Assembly: GCF_014193655.1 (NCBI RefSeq)
Contig: NZ_JACHZQ010000001.1
Span: 1,612,001-1,676,000, forward strand
From: Rhizobium sp. BK313
GTDB lineage: Bacteria > Pseudomonadota > Alphaproteobacteria > Rhizobiales > Rhizobiaceae
Reading direction: 5' to 3'
Length of the DNA stretch: 64,000 bases
Positions 35,823 through 44,762 of the stretch are shown piece by piece. The notes under the pieces were generated by a model. It was not told the DNA's origin. It ran no database searches and saw only the letters and a program-made list of their open reading frames with translations. A program made the position numbers and the translations under genes. Positions within the stretch are counted from its first letter, which is position 1; each line of letters opens with the position of its first letter.

Positions 35823-36629
35823 ATGACCAGACCATCACGAAAATCCCAGCGTCGTTTCTCGGCCGCGCTTGCGGCTGGGGCGCTCGCCCTGTTCGTTTCA
35901 GGATCCTTGTCGGTGACCCGTGCCGACGAAGCCGACGCCAAGACGCTGGTGAAGGCGATGTCCGACTATCTCGCCTCCCAGAAGGCGATCTCCTTTGCCT
36001 ATGACACCAACCTGGAGGTCGTGACCCCCGACCATCAGAAGATCCTGCTTGCAAGCTCCGGCAAGATGGAAATGGGCCGCCCCGACAAGCTCCGCGTCAC
36101 GCGGCATGGCGGGTTTGCCAATGTCGAGATGATATTCGACGGCAAGACGGCGACCCTCTTTGGCAAGGATGCCAATCTTTATGCGCAGGCCGAGGTTCCC
36201 GGCACGATCGATCACCTCGTCGACGAAATGCGGGACAAGCTGCATCGGCCTGTACCGGGCGCGGACCTGCTGCTGCCCAATGCATACGACGAGTTGATGC
36301 GAGACGTAACCGACGTCAAGGACCTCGGAAGCGGCGTCATCGGCGGCGTCGAATGCGACCACCTGGCCTTCCGTGCCAAGGAGGTCGACTGGCAGATATG
36401 GATCGCCCAGGGCGACCACCCCTACCCTTGCCGCTACGTGATCACCGCGACCCAGGTCGATCAGGGACCGCAATACAGCATCCAGATCAGCGACTGGAAG
36501 ACCGGCACGGATGTCGTGGCGGACGACTACACCTTCAAGAACACCACGAACGCGCAGAAGGTCGATCTGGCCAAGCTCAAGGACGCCGACGAGCTTCCGG
36601 ATCACCTCGCGAAAGGAGCGAAGCAATGA
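35823..36629 (+). CDS. DUF2092 family exported protein
   Basis: A 268-residue exported protein: signal (ALAAGALALFVSGSLSVTRA), then the DUF2092 body: MSDYLASQKAISFAYDTNLE, LLASSGKMEMGRPDKLRV and GGVECDHLAFRAKEVDWQIW. The fold resembles LolA-like outer-membrane lipoprotein carriers. ATG 35823 has AGGAGG upstream. Its stop overlaps the start of the GVYYC copy 2 gene as ATGA, so the two are translated together. Confidence 0.85.
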   Translation: MTRPSRKSQRRFSAALAAGALALFVSGSLSVTRADEADAKTLVKAMSDYLASQKAISFAYDTNLEVVTPDHQKILLASSGKMEMGRPDKLRVTRHGGFANVEMIFDGKTATLFGKDANLYAQAEVPGTIDHLVDEMRDKLHRPVPGADLLLPNAYDELMRDVTDVKDLGSGVIGGVECDHLAFRAKEVDWQIWIAQGDHPYPCRYVITATQVDQGPQYSIQISDWKTGTDVVADDYTFKNTTNAQKVDLAKLKDADELPDHLAKGAKQ

Positions 36630-36838
36630 CCCTGTTAAGACGCGTGAGGATACTGCTTGTCGCTGCCGCGGTTGGATTTTCCGGGCTTGAGGTGGCGGAG
36701 CAACTGTCGATCCCCCTGACGGGCGAGATCGTGACCCCGGCCGAAGCCAGGATCGGCAGACCGCTAACACCGGTCAGCGTCGCGGGAGTCGCCCGGCGCA
36801 CCGTCCGGCGCTGCGCGGTGGGCGTCTACTACTGTTAG
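36626..36838 (+). CDS. 70-residue exported peptide, GVYYC family, copy 2
   Basis: Seventy residues, the same as copy 1 at 31872. Signal-like start (LLRRVRILLVAAAVGFSG), divergent middle, then ARIGRPLTPVSVAGVARR and TVRRCAVGVYYC. Between copies the last 30 residues are nearly identical while the first 38 differ, so the C-terminus is the functional part. The start overlaps the DUF2092 stop, so the peptide is made with DUF2092 and may be its partner. The role is unknown. Confidence 0.8.
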   Translation: MTLLRRVRILLVAAAVGFSGLEVAEQLSIPLTGEIVTPAEARIGRPLTPVSVAGVARRTVRRCAVGVYYC

Positions 36839-36888
36839 GACAAGGCACTCGAAGGGCCGTACCTGAGCATTTTGAATGAGGGTGATCG

Positions 36889-38196
36889 GTGGGCAGTCAA
36901 AATAACGTTGTGTGGGCGTCGGCTCAGAAGAACTGGCTTCGTTGGGTTGTTCTGTGTGGAGTGCTTGCGGCACTTCCCGGATGTGGCGGTCATCCGAAGG
37001 ATGTGCTGACGCCTGTAGCGGACACGTCTCCGCAGTCGCCGAAGGTCGACATGCTGATCACCACGACGCGAACGCGATCGACGGTTCCGGGAGAAATGTT
37101 TACCGGAGAACGGGCGCTCGCCCCTGCCTTCGCCGACATCACCGTGTCGATTCCACCCAGCAAGGTTCGCAAGGAAGGACAGGTCGCCTGGCCGAAGCGA
37201 TTGCCGTCCAATCCGGCGACCGACTTCGCGACCGTGAAGGCCGATGACCTCAACGTCGACGAAGCCAAGCGCTGGCTCCGCGCCTCCGTCCGCAAGAGTC
37301 CCGACCATAGCGTGCTCGTCTTCATCCACGGCTTCAACAACCGCTTCGAAGACGCAGTGTACCGCTTCGCGCAGATCGTCCATGATTCCGGCGTTCATAG
37401 CGCGCCCGTGCTGGTGACATGGCCCTCGCGCGGCAGCCTGCTTGCCTACGGCTACGACCGTGAGAGCACCAACTATACCCGCAACGCATTGGAGACGCTC
37501 TTCCAGTATCTGGCGAAGGACAAGGAAGTGAAGGAGGTCTCGATCCTTGCGCATTCGATGGGCAACTGGCTGGCGTTGGAATCCTTGCGACAGATGGCGA
37601 TTCGCAATGGTCGCCTGCCGGAGAAGTTTAAGAACGTCATGCTGGCGGCTCCCGATGTCGACGTCGATGTCTTTCGCCAGCAGATCGCCGACATGGGCAA
37701 GCAGCACCCGCAGTTCACACTGTTCGTATCGCGCGACGATCGTGCCTTGGCCTTCTCGCGCCGGGTATGGGGCGACGTATCCCGGCTTGGTGCCATCGAT
37801 CCGGAACAGGCTCCGTATAAGAAGGAGCTGGAAGACAACAAGATCACGGTGATCGACCTGACCAAGATCAAATCCGGCGACAGCATGAACCACGGCAAGT
37901 TTGCGGAATCGCCCCAGATCGTCCAGCTCATCGGTCAAAGAATTTCCGAGGGGCAGACGTTGACCGACAGTCACGTCGGACTTGGCGACCAGATTTTGGT
38001 GGCGACAACAGGGGCCGCGACGGCGGCAGGAAATGTCGCTGGTCTGGTCCTTGCTGCACCCGTCGCCGTCGTCGATCAGGACACGCGGGACAACTACGCA
38101 ACCCATGTCGGAAGCCTGGCAGGCGCAAACAGCACACACCCGATCACGACCAGGGACTGCGATCAAACCAGACCGCCACCGAGTTGCAGACGCTGA
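36889..38196 (+). CDS. DUF900-type alpha/beta hydrolase lipoprotein
   Basis: A 435-residue lipoprotein (lipobox LPGC near residue 32) with a DUF900 alpha/beta hydrolase domain: MLITTTRTRSTVPGEMFTGE near 55-74, LVFIHGFNNRFEDAVYRFAQ near 143-162, and nucleophile Ser in ILAHSMGNWLALES near 220. The acid and His lie further on (VSRDDRAL; SMNHGKF). GTG 36889 has GAGG upstream. It may share a transcript with DUF2092 and GVYYC copy 2. The hydrophobic C-terminal stretch and Pro/Cys tail have no clear role. Confidence 0.85.
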   Translation: MGSQNNVVWASAQKNWLRWVVLCGVLAALPGCGGHPKDVLTPVADTSPQSPKVDMLITTTRTRSTVPGEMFTGERALAPAFADITVSIPPSKVRKEGQVAWPKRLPSNPATDFATVKADDLNVDEAKRWLRASVRKSPDHSVLVFIHGFNNRFEDAVYRFAQIVHDSGVHSAPVLVTWPSRGSLLAYGYDRESTNYTRNALETLFQYLAKDKEVKEVSILAHSMGNWLALESLRQMAIRNGRLPEKFKNVMLAAPDVDVDVFRQQIADMGKQHPQFTLFVSRDDRALAFSRRVWGDVSRLGAIDPEQAPYKKELEDNKITVIDLTKIKSGDSMNHGKFAESPQIVQLIGQRISEGQTLTDSHVGLGDQILVATTGAATAAGNVAGLVLAAPVAVVDQDTRDNYATHVGSLAGANSTHPITTRDCDQTRPPPSCRR

Positions 38197-38319
38197 TTTC
38201 GCTGTCAGTTGTTACTGTGTAACATACATATCCGCGGCGGGCTTTTGGGGCATGTTTCCGGCGGGGACGGCGAGAGGACAATTCCGGGCGATTCCGTCTC
38301 AGGCAAATGAGGGAAATGC

Positions 38320-38445
38320 ATGCGGGTATTATTGTTGCACGCCGCCGCGGTGCGCGCCGGCCTTGGCGTTGCGTCTACAGTACATATGGCCGACATCGCG
38401 CCGGGCATTCCGGAAGCCAAGGTGGCAAAAAGTGAAAGCGGCTAG
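38320..38445 (+). CDS. possible 41-residue peptide
   Basis: ATG 38320 with GAGG about 8 bases upstream opens 41 codons: MRVLLLHAAAVRAGLGVAST, then VHMADIAPGIPEAKVAKSES. It looks like a short exported or truncated protein. It lies between the DUF900 gene and the convergent CDP-diacylglycerol diphosphatase gene. No family known. Confidence 0.3.
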   Translation: MRVLLLHAAAVRAGLGVASTVHMADIAPGIPEAKVAKSESG

Positions 38446-38448
38446 GCC

Positions 38449-39186
38449 TTAGAACTGGCACTTGGGATCGATCATATCCTCCGCGGATCCATGGGATCGA
38501 CTTGCTCCGATTATTCTCGCCAGAATATAGAAGCCATGCTGTCCACTTGGGGATGTGGCATCAAAGACGCCGACGACCACGTTTTTCATGCGTGTGCGGG
38601 CTCCATCAACACCGTCTGCGACAGCCTTCAACGGGTTCAAGTTTGTTAGGTCGTTGGCGACATAGAATTTTGCCCACCAGCCGGCATTGCCCTTCAAACT
38701 TGTAAACCGGGCGCTCCCGATTTCCATCTGATCGCTCTTGAGCAACGCGCGAAAGCGAGGCGTCTCGCATCCAATGTGGATGTGCAGTCGGTCTTGCGTG
38801 CGCCACACAGCGGCGTTTACCGCTAGTGCAAAATCCTGTGGCGGAGCCCTCCCTGCGCGGATCGCATCCGAACGCTCCTTCCAGGCGGCGTCAAAGTAAT
38901 TTGGCGCTCCAGCCGCCAACAGACGAGGATCTTCTATGCCAGGCACATCGGCCAGCGGGGCCAGAACAGTGCGCTCTTTGTCTGCCGGCTCGCGAAGGAC
39001 AGCATAGGAAGACAAAGGATCCTGTGCCTGGACGACTTTGAGGCACGGATACGGCGATCCAGTTAGGACAGAGTTGATCTTGCAAGCTTCAACGACCAGC
39101 CCCAAAGCAGAGCGGCTTGCAAATGAGCTCATGATTATGACGATGGCGGCGAGAGAAATCGTAAGAACGATGCGACGATGTTTCAT
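38449..39186 (-). CDS. cdh: CDP-diacylglycerol diphosphatase
   Basis: A 245-residue membrane-anchored enzyme that splits CDP-diacylglycerol into phosphatidate and CMP. N-terminal anchor (IVLTISLAAIVIIMSSFA), then YPCLKVVQAQDPLSSYAVL, LLAPLADVPGIEDPRLLA, PNYFDAAWKERS, and the HIT-like catalytic site RTQDRLHIHIGCE near 130-142. It ends with MIDPKCQF, parallel to E. coli Cdh. Size and motif order fit the family well. Confidence in the assignment is good from motif memory, without a search. Confidence 0.88.
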   Translation of the reverse strand: MKHRRIVLTISLAAIVIIMSSFASRSALGLVVEACKINSVLTGSPYPCLKVVQAQDPLSSYAVLREPADKERTVLAPLADVPGIEDPRLLAAGAPNYFDAAWKERSDAIRAGRAPPQDFALAVNAAVWRTQDRLHIHIGCETPRFRALLKSDQMEIGSARFTSLKGNAGWWAKFYVANDLTNLNPLKAVADGVDGARTRMKNVVVGVFDATSPSGQHGFYILARIIGASRSHGSAEDMIDPKCQF

Positions 39187-39230
39187 TGATGACTTCTGCT
39201 CTCACAAGATAACGCAAATTCCCTAGCACA

Positions 39231-39590
39231 ATGATTTTCTCGGCGCAGCAATGTCCGATTGATGACACTCCGGGATACGGTCGAACCGCAGTGGAGTTTC
39301 TCGAACACGAACTGGCGAAACCCTTCGGCGGCTCAACAGTAGTGATTTCGCATCACGCTCCGCATCCGCGATCGGTCGATCCCGCGTTTGCGGCGGATCC
39401 CTCGTCAGTGGCCTACGCATCCGACCTCTGCGAGCTCATCCGCGTGTTTCGGCCAGCCATTTGGGTTCACGGCCACGTTCACCGGAGCGCGGACTATATC
39501 GTCGAACGGACCAGGATCATCTGCAATCCGCGCGGCTACCCGTCGAAACCAAATCCGGATTTTCAGCCGCAATTGATCGTGGAAATCTAA
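39231..39590 (+). pseudogene. metallophosphoesterase, C-terminal fragment
   Basis: The frame gives 119 residues matching only the end of a calcineurin-like phosphoesterase: VVISHHAPHPRSVDPAFA (metal-binding His pair), AIWVHGHVHRSADYIV (HGHxH) and CNPRGYPSK. The N-terminal half with the DxH and GDxxD metal ligands is missing, and the upstream DNA belongs to the divergent cdh gene. It cannot be an active enzyme alone. The break lies between 39187 and 39260. Confidence 0.75.
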
Positions 39591-39621
39591 CGGTGACCAC
39601 TAGCATCAGAGATCAGTGGTT

Positions 39622-39837
39622 TCACTTGTCGGCCGCGGGCCAGTCATTTGCAGGCTCTTCGACCACCGCGCGCTGGTCCTCCGCCGGATCGGGGTCGCGG
39701 CCGCACGCCGTCCTGAGGTAGCCGATCTCCTCAACGAGTGCGTCGAAGACATCGTCCTGCTTCGCGCCAGCAACGACTAACGTGGCAACCAAATCCTCCA
39801 GTTTCAGGCGCAGTTCTTTTCTCCAGGCGTCGCTCAT
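39622..39837 (-). CDS. small hypothetical protein
   Basis: Seventy-one residues, helical and acidic (WRKELRLKLEDLVATLVVAG, KQDDVFDALVEEIGYLRTAC). GGAGAAAG precedes ATG 39837. Its start overlaps the stop of the exonuclease III remnant as ATGA, an arrangement that suggests the two were once one operon. No family is recognised. Confidence 0.6.
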   Translation of the reverse strand: MSDAWRKELRLKLEDLVATLVVAGAKQDDVFDALVEEIGYLRTACGRDPDPAEDQRAVVEEPANDWPAADK

Positions 39838-40090
39838 TTCTTTCTCCGTGTAGTCTTTGGTTTGCCTCCGAGTTCGATCCAGTCGGGAGCATGATCACTC
39901 GTATGCTCCCACCCCCGAACGTGCTTGTCGACATCTGCCTTGGACAAACGTTCGGCGACACTGGGGCTGAGCAGGAAATGATCGATTCCTAATCCGGCAT
40001 CGCCGCCATGGAAAGTTCGAAAGTAGTCCCAGAACGTGTAGATGCGTCGTCTGGGTGCAGGTCGCGAAGCGCGTCATCCGCCGCCAGGGA
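39834..40090 (-). pseudogene. exodeoxyribonuclease III, frameshifted C-terminal remnant
   Basis: From 40046 down to a stop at 39834 the minus strand encodes the end of exonuclease III: RIYTFWDYFR, DAGLGIDHFLLSPSVAERL and VRGWEHTSDHAPDWIEL, including the catalytic-site SDHAP. Just upstream, ADDALRDLHPDD, which normally precedes it, lies in another frame; adding one base near 40047 joins them. The N-terminal two thirds of xthA were not found. A truncated, frameshifted gene. Confidence 0.75.
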
Positions 40091-40351
40091 CGTTCGTGAC
40101 TGTAGACGTCGCGCCAGAGGTCGCATTGTTGCTTTGAGATGGCGCGCCATATCGATAGAGTCATTCTGGTTATGCCGGACCCAGTCGGTATCAATGGTTC
40201 GAGCCAAGTTAACGTTCTGACGACGCATATACTGCTGGACGGTGCGCCTTCCCTGACGGCAAGCTGCGTTGAACCACGGGACCTTTGCATAAGTATCGAT
40301 TGGGCGTATCGGTTGAAGCGATAGTATACATCCATCGATATCCGTAGGTTA

Positions 40352-40642
40352 TTGGTCGTGTTCTTGTGTCGTGTGATTCTGGGCGTTCTGGCATCTTTAA
40401 TTTGGATCGGAGCGGCGCGCGAACGTAACGATACAACAAATCCCGATAGCAAACAGTTCCCCCGTCCTTTTGCTAACGACCACGTGTCGTCAGGAACGGC
40501 TGAGTTCTCGATCGTCTGGAACCAGAGGGACGGTACAATAGTCTCGGAAGCTGGGAAGGTCATAGAGACGGACAAGGGCGCGTCACAGCCAATCCGCTTG
40601 ATATCACAGTGGCAAGAGCAAATGATGAAAATAGCAGGCTAA
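40352..40642 (+). CDS. possible exported small protein
   Basis: A 96-codon frame that starts at TTG or, better, GTG 40358. It opens with a hydrophobic stretch (ILGVLASLIWIGAARERN) like a signal or anchor and then a polar tail. There is no clear ribosome-binding site and no recognised family, so it may be a chance frame. It lies between the exonuclease III remnant and tRNA-Arg. Confidence 0.25.
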   Translation: MVVFLCRVILGVLASLIWIGAARERNDTTNPDSKQFPRPFANDHVSSGTAEFSIVWNQRDGTIVSEAGKVIETDKGASQPIRLISQWQEQMMKIAG

Positions 40643-40658
40643 GCCATTGAAATTAAAG

Positions 40659-40735
<77 letters not shown>

Positions 40736-40830
40736 TGAAAGCCAAACCGCCGCGAACAATTCGCGGCTGACAACACATGCCTGAAACTTCCGTCAAACTC
40801 AATGGGCGCCGAATTCAATGAGTTCTGGAC

Positions 40831-41136
40831 TCAATGAGTCCACGGCTGAATACGATTGAAGCGGAAGTTATCGGTGTAAGAAACCACCTGGCGATTGGCG
40901 TCCTTGGGTAGGAGAACGCGGTATTCGATGCCATTGCGCTGGGCATAGGCTTCAGCCTGCTCCTGCGACTCGAAGGTCAGCTTGAGCTGCTGGCGCGTAT
41001 CGGCTGAAGAGGTATAGCCCATGATCGGATCGATCTTGCGTGGGATTTCCTGATCGAATTCCAGAACCCACAAATGGGTCTTGGCCTTGCCGGACTGCAT
41101 GGCAGTTTTTGCGGGACGGTAAATCTTAGCAGGCAT
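40831..41136 (-). CDS. ETC complex I subunit, NDUFS4-like
   Basis: A 101-residue protein of the ETC complex I conserved-region family (mitochondrial 18-kDa/NDUFS4 relatives found in alphaproteobacteria): MPAKIYRPAKTAMQSGKAKT, HLWVLEFDQEIPRKIDPIMG, YTSSADTRQQLKLTFESQEQ and FNRIQPWTH. ATG 41136 is the family start; upstream in-frame codons belong to leader sequence near tRNA-Pro. It acts as an accessory subunit of NADH dehydrogenase. Confidence 0.93.
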   Translation of the reverse strand: MPAKIYRPAKTAMQSGKAKTHLWVLEFDQEIPRKIDPIMGYTSSADTRQQLKLTFESQEQAEAYAQRNGIEYRVLLPKDANRQVVSYTDNFRFNRIQPWTH

Positions 41137-41309
41137 CGCTGCAGCGCCTCCGGATAAGCGGGACAGTCCCGCCTTTTGCTTCTCTTGTCTCCGCCCAGCC
41201 CCATAGAGGCAGAGCATTGTTGGATTTTGCTTAGCCGCGAATCCCTTTGTTTTCAAGCAAAAAGGCGACCAGGCCGCATCCCAATCCATCAATCTCGGGG
41301 AGATTAAAA

Positions 41310-41386
<77 letters not shown>

Positions 41387-41515
41387 TGCCCATACGCATA
41401 ATCCCTCTAGGAGATCGCGTCGCCCCGCTCGGCGGAACGAGTGCGGAGATACACGGTTCATCCCCGTGCTGCAACAGCTAAAATGGCGTTGAGGCGCCGA
41501 TCCCCGAGGAAAAAT

Positions 41516-42025
41516 CTACTTGCCGAGCTTGGCGGAAATCGTGGCGCTGGTCACCTTGTCACCGACGGCAAGGCCGAGTTTCCTGGCGATACCGCCGTTC
41601 AGCTCGATGACGTAAAGCACCGCCCCGTTGGAGCTGATGATCGCTTCCGAATAGGGTACGGCGTTTTCCTGAATATGAGTGATGACGCCGCTCTTGTCCA
41701 GGAAGAGCATGTCGAGCGGCAACACCGTGTTCTTCATCCACATCATGACCGGCCGAGGCGCACCAAAATCGAAGAGCATGCCGTGATCGGCCGGCATACT
41801 CTTACGATACATCAGGCCGAACTCGAGCTGCGGCTCGGTCAACGCCAATTCCACAGTGAATTTGTGCGTCACACCCTTGGCCGTCTGGATCGACAACGGT
41901 TCCGAATCGAACACCATCGATTGCTCGCTGGTCGCTTGCGCGGCAAAGGAGGGAGCAGACGCTCCGACTAGAAAAAGCGCCACGACGGCGCTCTTCAAAA
42001 CGGCAGAAAACGTAATCCTGGTCAT
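41516..42025 (-). CDS. DUF192 family exported protein
   Basis: A 169-residue exported protein with signal (VVALFLVGASAPSFAAQ) and the DUF192 core: FTVELALTEPQLEFGLMYRK, DHGMLFDFGAPRPVMMWMKN and LDMLFLDKSG. The family is widespread, small and of unknown role. Its start lies one base after the stop of the cold-shock gene, so the two form an operon. Confidence 0.92.
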   Translation of the reverse strand: MTRITFSAVLKSAVVALFLVGASAPSFAAQATSEQSMVFDSEPLSIQTAKGVTHKFTVELALTEPQLEFGLMYRKSMPADHGMLFDFGAPRPVMMWMKNTVLPLDMLFLDKSGVITHIQENAVPYSEAIISSNGAVLYVIELNGGIARKLGLAVGDKVTSATISAKLGK

Positions 42026-42026
42026 A

Positions 42027-42605
42027 TCAATGCGGCCGAGTCACCGGGCTTGGCGCATCCGGATGGATTTCCGCGGCCATCAGTCCCTTCTCACCCGGCC
42101 CGAAGCGGACGAGAACCACCTGCCCTGGCCGCAGTTCCGCCAGACCAAAACGACGCAGCGTTTCCATATGCACGAAGATGTCTTCCGTGCCCTCGCCGCG
42201 GGTCAGGAAGCCGAATCCCTTGGTGCGGTTGAACCACTTGACCAAGGCGCGCTCCAGGCCGCTTGTCGCCGTGACCTGGACATGGGTGCGCACCGGCGGC
42301 ATCTGCGACGGATGTACCGCGGTCGATTGATCCATGGAGAGGATCTTGAAAGCCTGATAACCACGTTCACGGCGCTGAATCAGTGCTACGATACGCGTTC
42401 CTTCGAGAATGGTCTGATAACCGTCGCGACGCAGGCATGTCACATGCAACAGCACGTCCTGCATACCATTGTCCGGAACGATGAAGCCAAAACCCTTGGC
42501 GACGTCGAACCACTTGACGACGCCGGAGATTTCGATGAGTTCGACGGCTTCGCCCGACATCTCTCCGAAGTCGGCGATTCCCTTCGATGAAATTCTATCA
42601 CCCAT
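42027..42605 (-). CDS. two-domain cold-shock protein
   Basis: A 192-residue protein with two cold-shock domains: [20 protein letters not shown] and [13 protein letters not shown] near 28-65, and [20 protein letters not shown] with [13 protein letters not shown] near 118-155. The KGFGF motifs bind single-stranded RNA/DNA. This double arrangement is a Rhizobiales CspA-type regulator. ATG 42605 (MGDRISSKG) is chosen; an earlier in-frame ATG at 42632 is possible. The DUF192 gene follows immediately. Confidence 0.92.
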   Translation of the reverse strand: MGDRISSKGIADFGEMSGEAVELIEISGVVKWFDVAKGFGFIVPDNGMQDVLLHVTCLRRDGYQTILEGTRIVALIQRRERGYQAFKILSMDQSTAVHPSQMPPVRTHVQVTATSGLERALVKWFNRTKGFGFLTRGEGTEDIFVHMETLRRFGLAELRPGQVVLVRFGPGEKGLMAAEIHPDAPSPVTRPH

Positions 42606-42801
42606 CTTAGCCAGCCCTCGATTACGCGTCACACTGTTACGGTTAACTGATTCCTTGAAATCAAGATTAACATCTTGGTAACGGAAAAGCGCAAGTCCTA
42701 GTTTTCGTTTATTCCCATCCGTAGATTATCGCGCCAAGTCTTGCCTGAAGCTGGTGTCTCGTTTCATGATCGTCCCAGCACAACATTAGAGAGGAAATAG
42801 A

Positions 42802-43242
42802 ATGCGTTATCTCCACACCATGGTCCGCGTTACCGATCTCGACGCCTCGCTGCACTTTTATAGCACTCTCTTCGGCCTCACCGAAACTCGCCGGTACGAA
42901 AACGAGAAGGGCCGCTTCACACTCGTTTTCCTTGCTGCCAGCGAGGATGTCGACGCGTCGCGAAGCCGCGGCGCCCCCAGTCTCGAGCTCACCCATAACT
43001 GGGATCCGGAGGAGTATACCGGAGGACGCAACTTCGGTCACCTCGCCTATGAGGTCGATGACATCTACGCAATCTGCCAGAAGCTTATGGACAATGGCAT
43101 TACAATCAACCGGCCGCCCCGCGACGGTCACATGGCTTTCGTGCGTTCTCCGGACGGCATTTCCATCGAGATCCTGCAGAAGGGCGCCGACCTTGCTTCG
43201 GCCGAGCCCTGGGCTTCGATGCCCAACACTGGCGCCTGGTAA
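42802..43242 (+). CDS. gloA: lactoylglutathione lyase (glyoxalase I)
   Basis: A 146-residue enzyme that turns the methylglyoxal-glutathione hemithioacetal into S-lactoylglutathione. It begins MRYLHTMVRVTDLDASLHFY (His metal ligand), then ENEKGRFTLVFL, ELTHNWDPEEYTGGRNFGHL (Glu/His ligands) and SPDGISIEILQKG (Glu). GAGAGGAAAT precedes the ATG at a good distance. Monocistronic. Confidence 0.95.
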   Translation: MRYLHTMVRVTDLDASLHFYSTLFGLTETRRYENEKGRFTLVFLAASEDVDASRSRGAPSLELTHNWDPEEYTGGRNFGHLAYEVDDIYAICQKLMDNGITINRPPRDGHMAFVRSPDGISIEILQKGADLASAEPWASMPNTGAW

Positions 43243-43448
43243 GGCGCTAGCTTTCGCGAGGCTTACGGCGTGCGCGGAGCCATCGGTTTCGCGCTTGCCG
43301 GCCATACCCGCTCTCCGGCATGCTTTAGACGACTCGAAGCATCATGCATCGGATTTCGCGCGGTTATCGTTCCCAGTCAGCGCCGCGCGTCATCATCGTC
43401 CCTCGCAAGAGGCCGTTCCGGTGCCAACTTTTAAGCGGGGAACGTCCT

Positions 43449-44252
43449 TTGTGCGATCGGCTGATTTTATCCGGCAATAAAAAGCTCGCAAGCGCTATTG
43501 CCGTCGCCATGTCATTTGTGATGCTCGCCGGCTGCGCGACAACGGGCGACAAGCCGAAACAGACGGCAGAGGTCGCGCCGCAGCCCAGTGCTGCCGAGCA
43601 ACTTGCCGACGCTCTCAACACCAAAGCCGAGACGAAGCGGCAAAAGGGCGAGGTCGCCTATCGCGATCCGCTGGTGCACAGTGTGCATGGTGCGCGGCCG
43701 CAAATGGTTGCCGAGCAGACGGGCAATCAATCCTTCTTCCCGCCGGCACCAGCCGGGGCAGTCCCTGTGGCCACCGACGCGCCGGCCGGCATCGCCGGCC
43801 TTGTGACGCAGCCGACGGCGGTCAACGCCAATAGGAGCAGCATCTATTCGACGCCCGCGCCGATTGCCGTCAATCCGGACGGAACTTTGGCGAATACGCA
43901 GCCCGGTGCCGCGCAGGGAATCACGCCGATCATGCGCAGCGTCTACAGCATGCCGCCCGGTGCGATGCAGGATGCCACGCCGCAGCCGGGAAATGGCGGA
44001 ATGCCGGTCGACCAGACGTCGCAAGCGGTGCTTCCTCCGCCGGTCATCCGCAACGCCGCCTATACGTCGGGTAGCCCGATGAAGCCGACGGCAGATGCAA
44101 CGCCCTCGAAAATCATGCCCGCCCGCGGCTCCAATGCCCGCAGAATCGACAGCAAGGAAGCATTGATGCTGGCGCATATCGTTGCGTCGAAGGGCCAAGG
44201 GCAAGATGCCAAGCCGCTGATCACGCAGGCGCAGAGCGGATCGGGTCTGTAA
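43449..44252 (+). CDS. Pro/Ala-rich lipoprotein
   Basis: About 267 residues from the TTG at 43449, with GGGGAA about 8 bases upstream. A signal (LASAIAVAMSFVML) ends in lipobox LAGC. The mature part is Pro/Ala/Thr-rich and low in complexity, with a helical end (SKEALMLAHIVASKGQGQDA). A role in the envelope is likely; no named family. The start is uncertain because no in-frame ATG lies just before the signal except one at 43344 that would add a non-signal-like leader. Confidence 0.7.
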   Translation: MCDRLILSGNKKLASAIAVAMSFVMLAGCATTGDKPKQTAEVAPQPSAAEQLADALNTKAETKRQKGEVAYRDPLVHSVHGARPQMVAEQTGNQSFFPPAPAGAVPVATDAPAGIAGLVTQPTAVNANRSSIYSTPAPIAVNPDGTLANTQPGAAQGITPIMRSVYSMPPGAMQDATPQPGNGGMPVDQTSQAVLPPPVIRNAAYTSGSPMKPTADATPSKIMPARGSNARRIDSKEALMLAHIVASKGQGQDAKPLITQAQSGSGL

Positions 44253-44409
44253 GTCGGCCCTCTTTGCAAATACCCGCAACATCCTGTTAAGGCAGGCTTA
44301 TTCACGTTTCGCCGCAACGTTATGCTTCTGTCATTTTTTCCAAGAAAAAACGAAATAGGCGCTTGCGGTAATGAAATCACCCCGCTATAAGCGCGCCACA
44401 CAACAGCAC

Positions 44410-44484
44410 GCGCCCTTCGTCTATCGGTTAGGACGACAGATTTTCATTCTGTAAAGAGGGGTTCGACTCCCCTAGGGCGTGCCA
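44410..44484 (+). tRNA. tRNA-Glu (TTC), copy 1
   Basis: A 75-nt tRNA beginning GCGCCCTTCGTCTATCGG, anticodon loop TTTTCAT (anticodon TTC), discriminator G and encoded CCA. First of three tandem tRNA-Glu genes. Confidence 0.96.
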
Positions 44485-44568
44485 CTGTTCTTTACTCTCT
44501 CGCGACAATGATCCACCTTCCGCTTGCGGCGGCTTTGCGCTATTCCTATATGGTCGCAAGCGCAGCCT

Positions 44569-44643
44569 GCGCCCTTCGTCTATCGGTTAGGACGACAGAT
44601 TCTCATTCTGTAAAGAGGGGTTCGACTCCCCTAGGGCGTACCA
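44569..44643 (+). tRNA. tRNA-Glu (CTC)
   Basis: A 75-nt tRNA almost identical to its neighbours but with anticodon loop TTCTCAT (anticodon CTC) and discriminator A. It decodes GAG. It lies 84 bases after copy 1 and is followed after 119 bases by copy 3. Confidence 0.95.
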
Positions 44644-44762
44644 GTCAAACAGGCCGCGAACTTTTCCACAATTGCCTCGAAAAATCCGCCTCTACCCGTA
44701 GATTTTTCTCGATTTTCCGCTTGCGGGAACAAAAGGTGCTGACTATAAGGGCGCCACAGCAC

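Noticed and set aside
39895..40575. 226-codon minus-strand frame next to tRNA-Arg
   Set aside because: It crosses the exonuclease III remnant in the wrong frame and shows no family; treated as a chance open frame.
40745..40775. Hairpin GCCGCGAA/TTCGCGGC after the NDUFS4-like gene
   Set aside because: Stable stem but no T-tract, so not called as a terminator; it may only shield the mRNA end.
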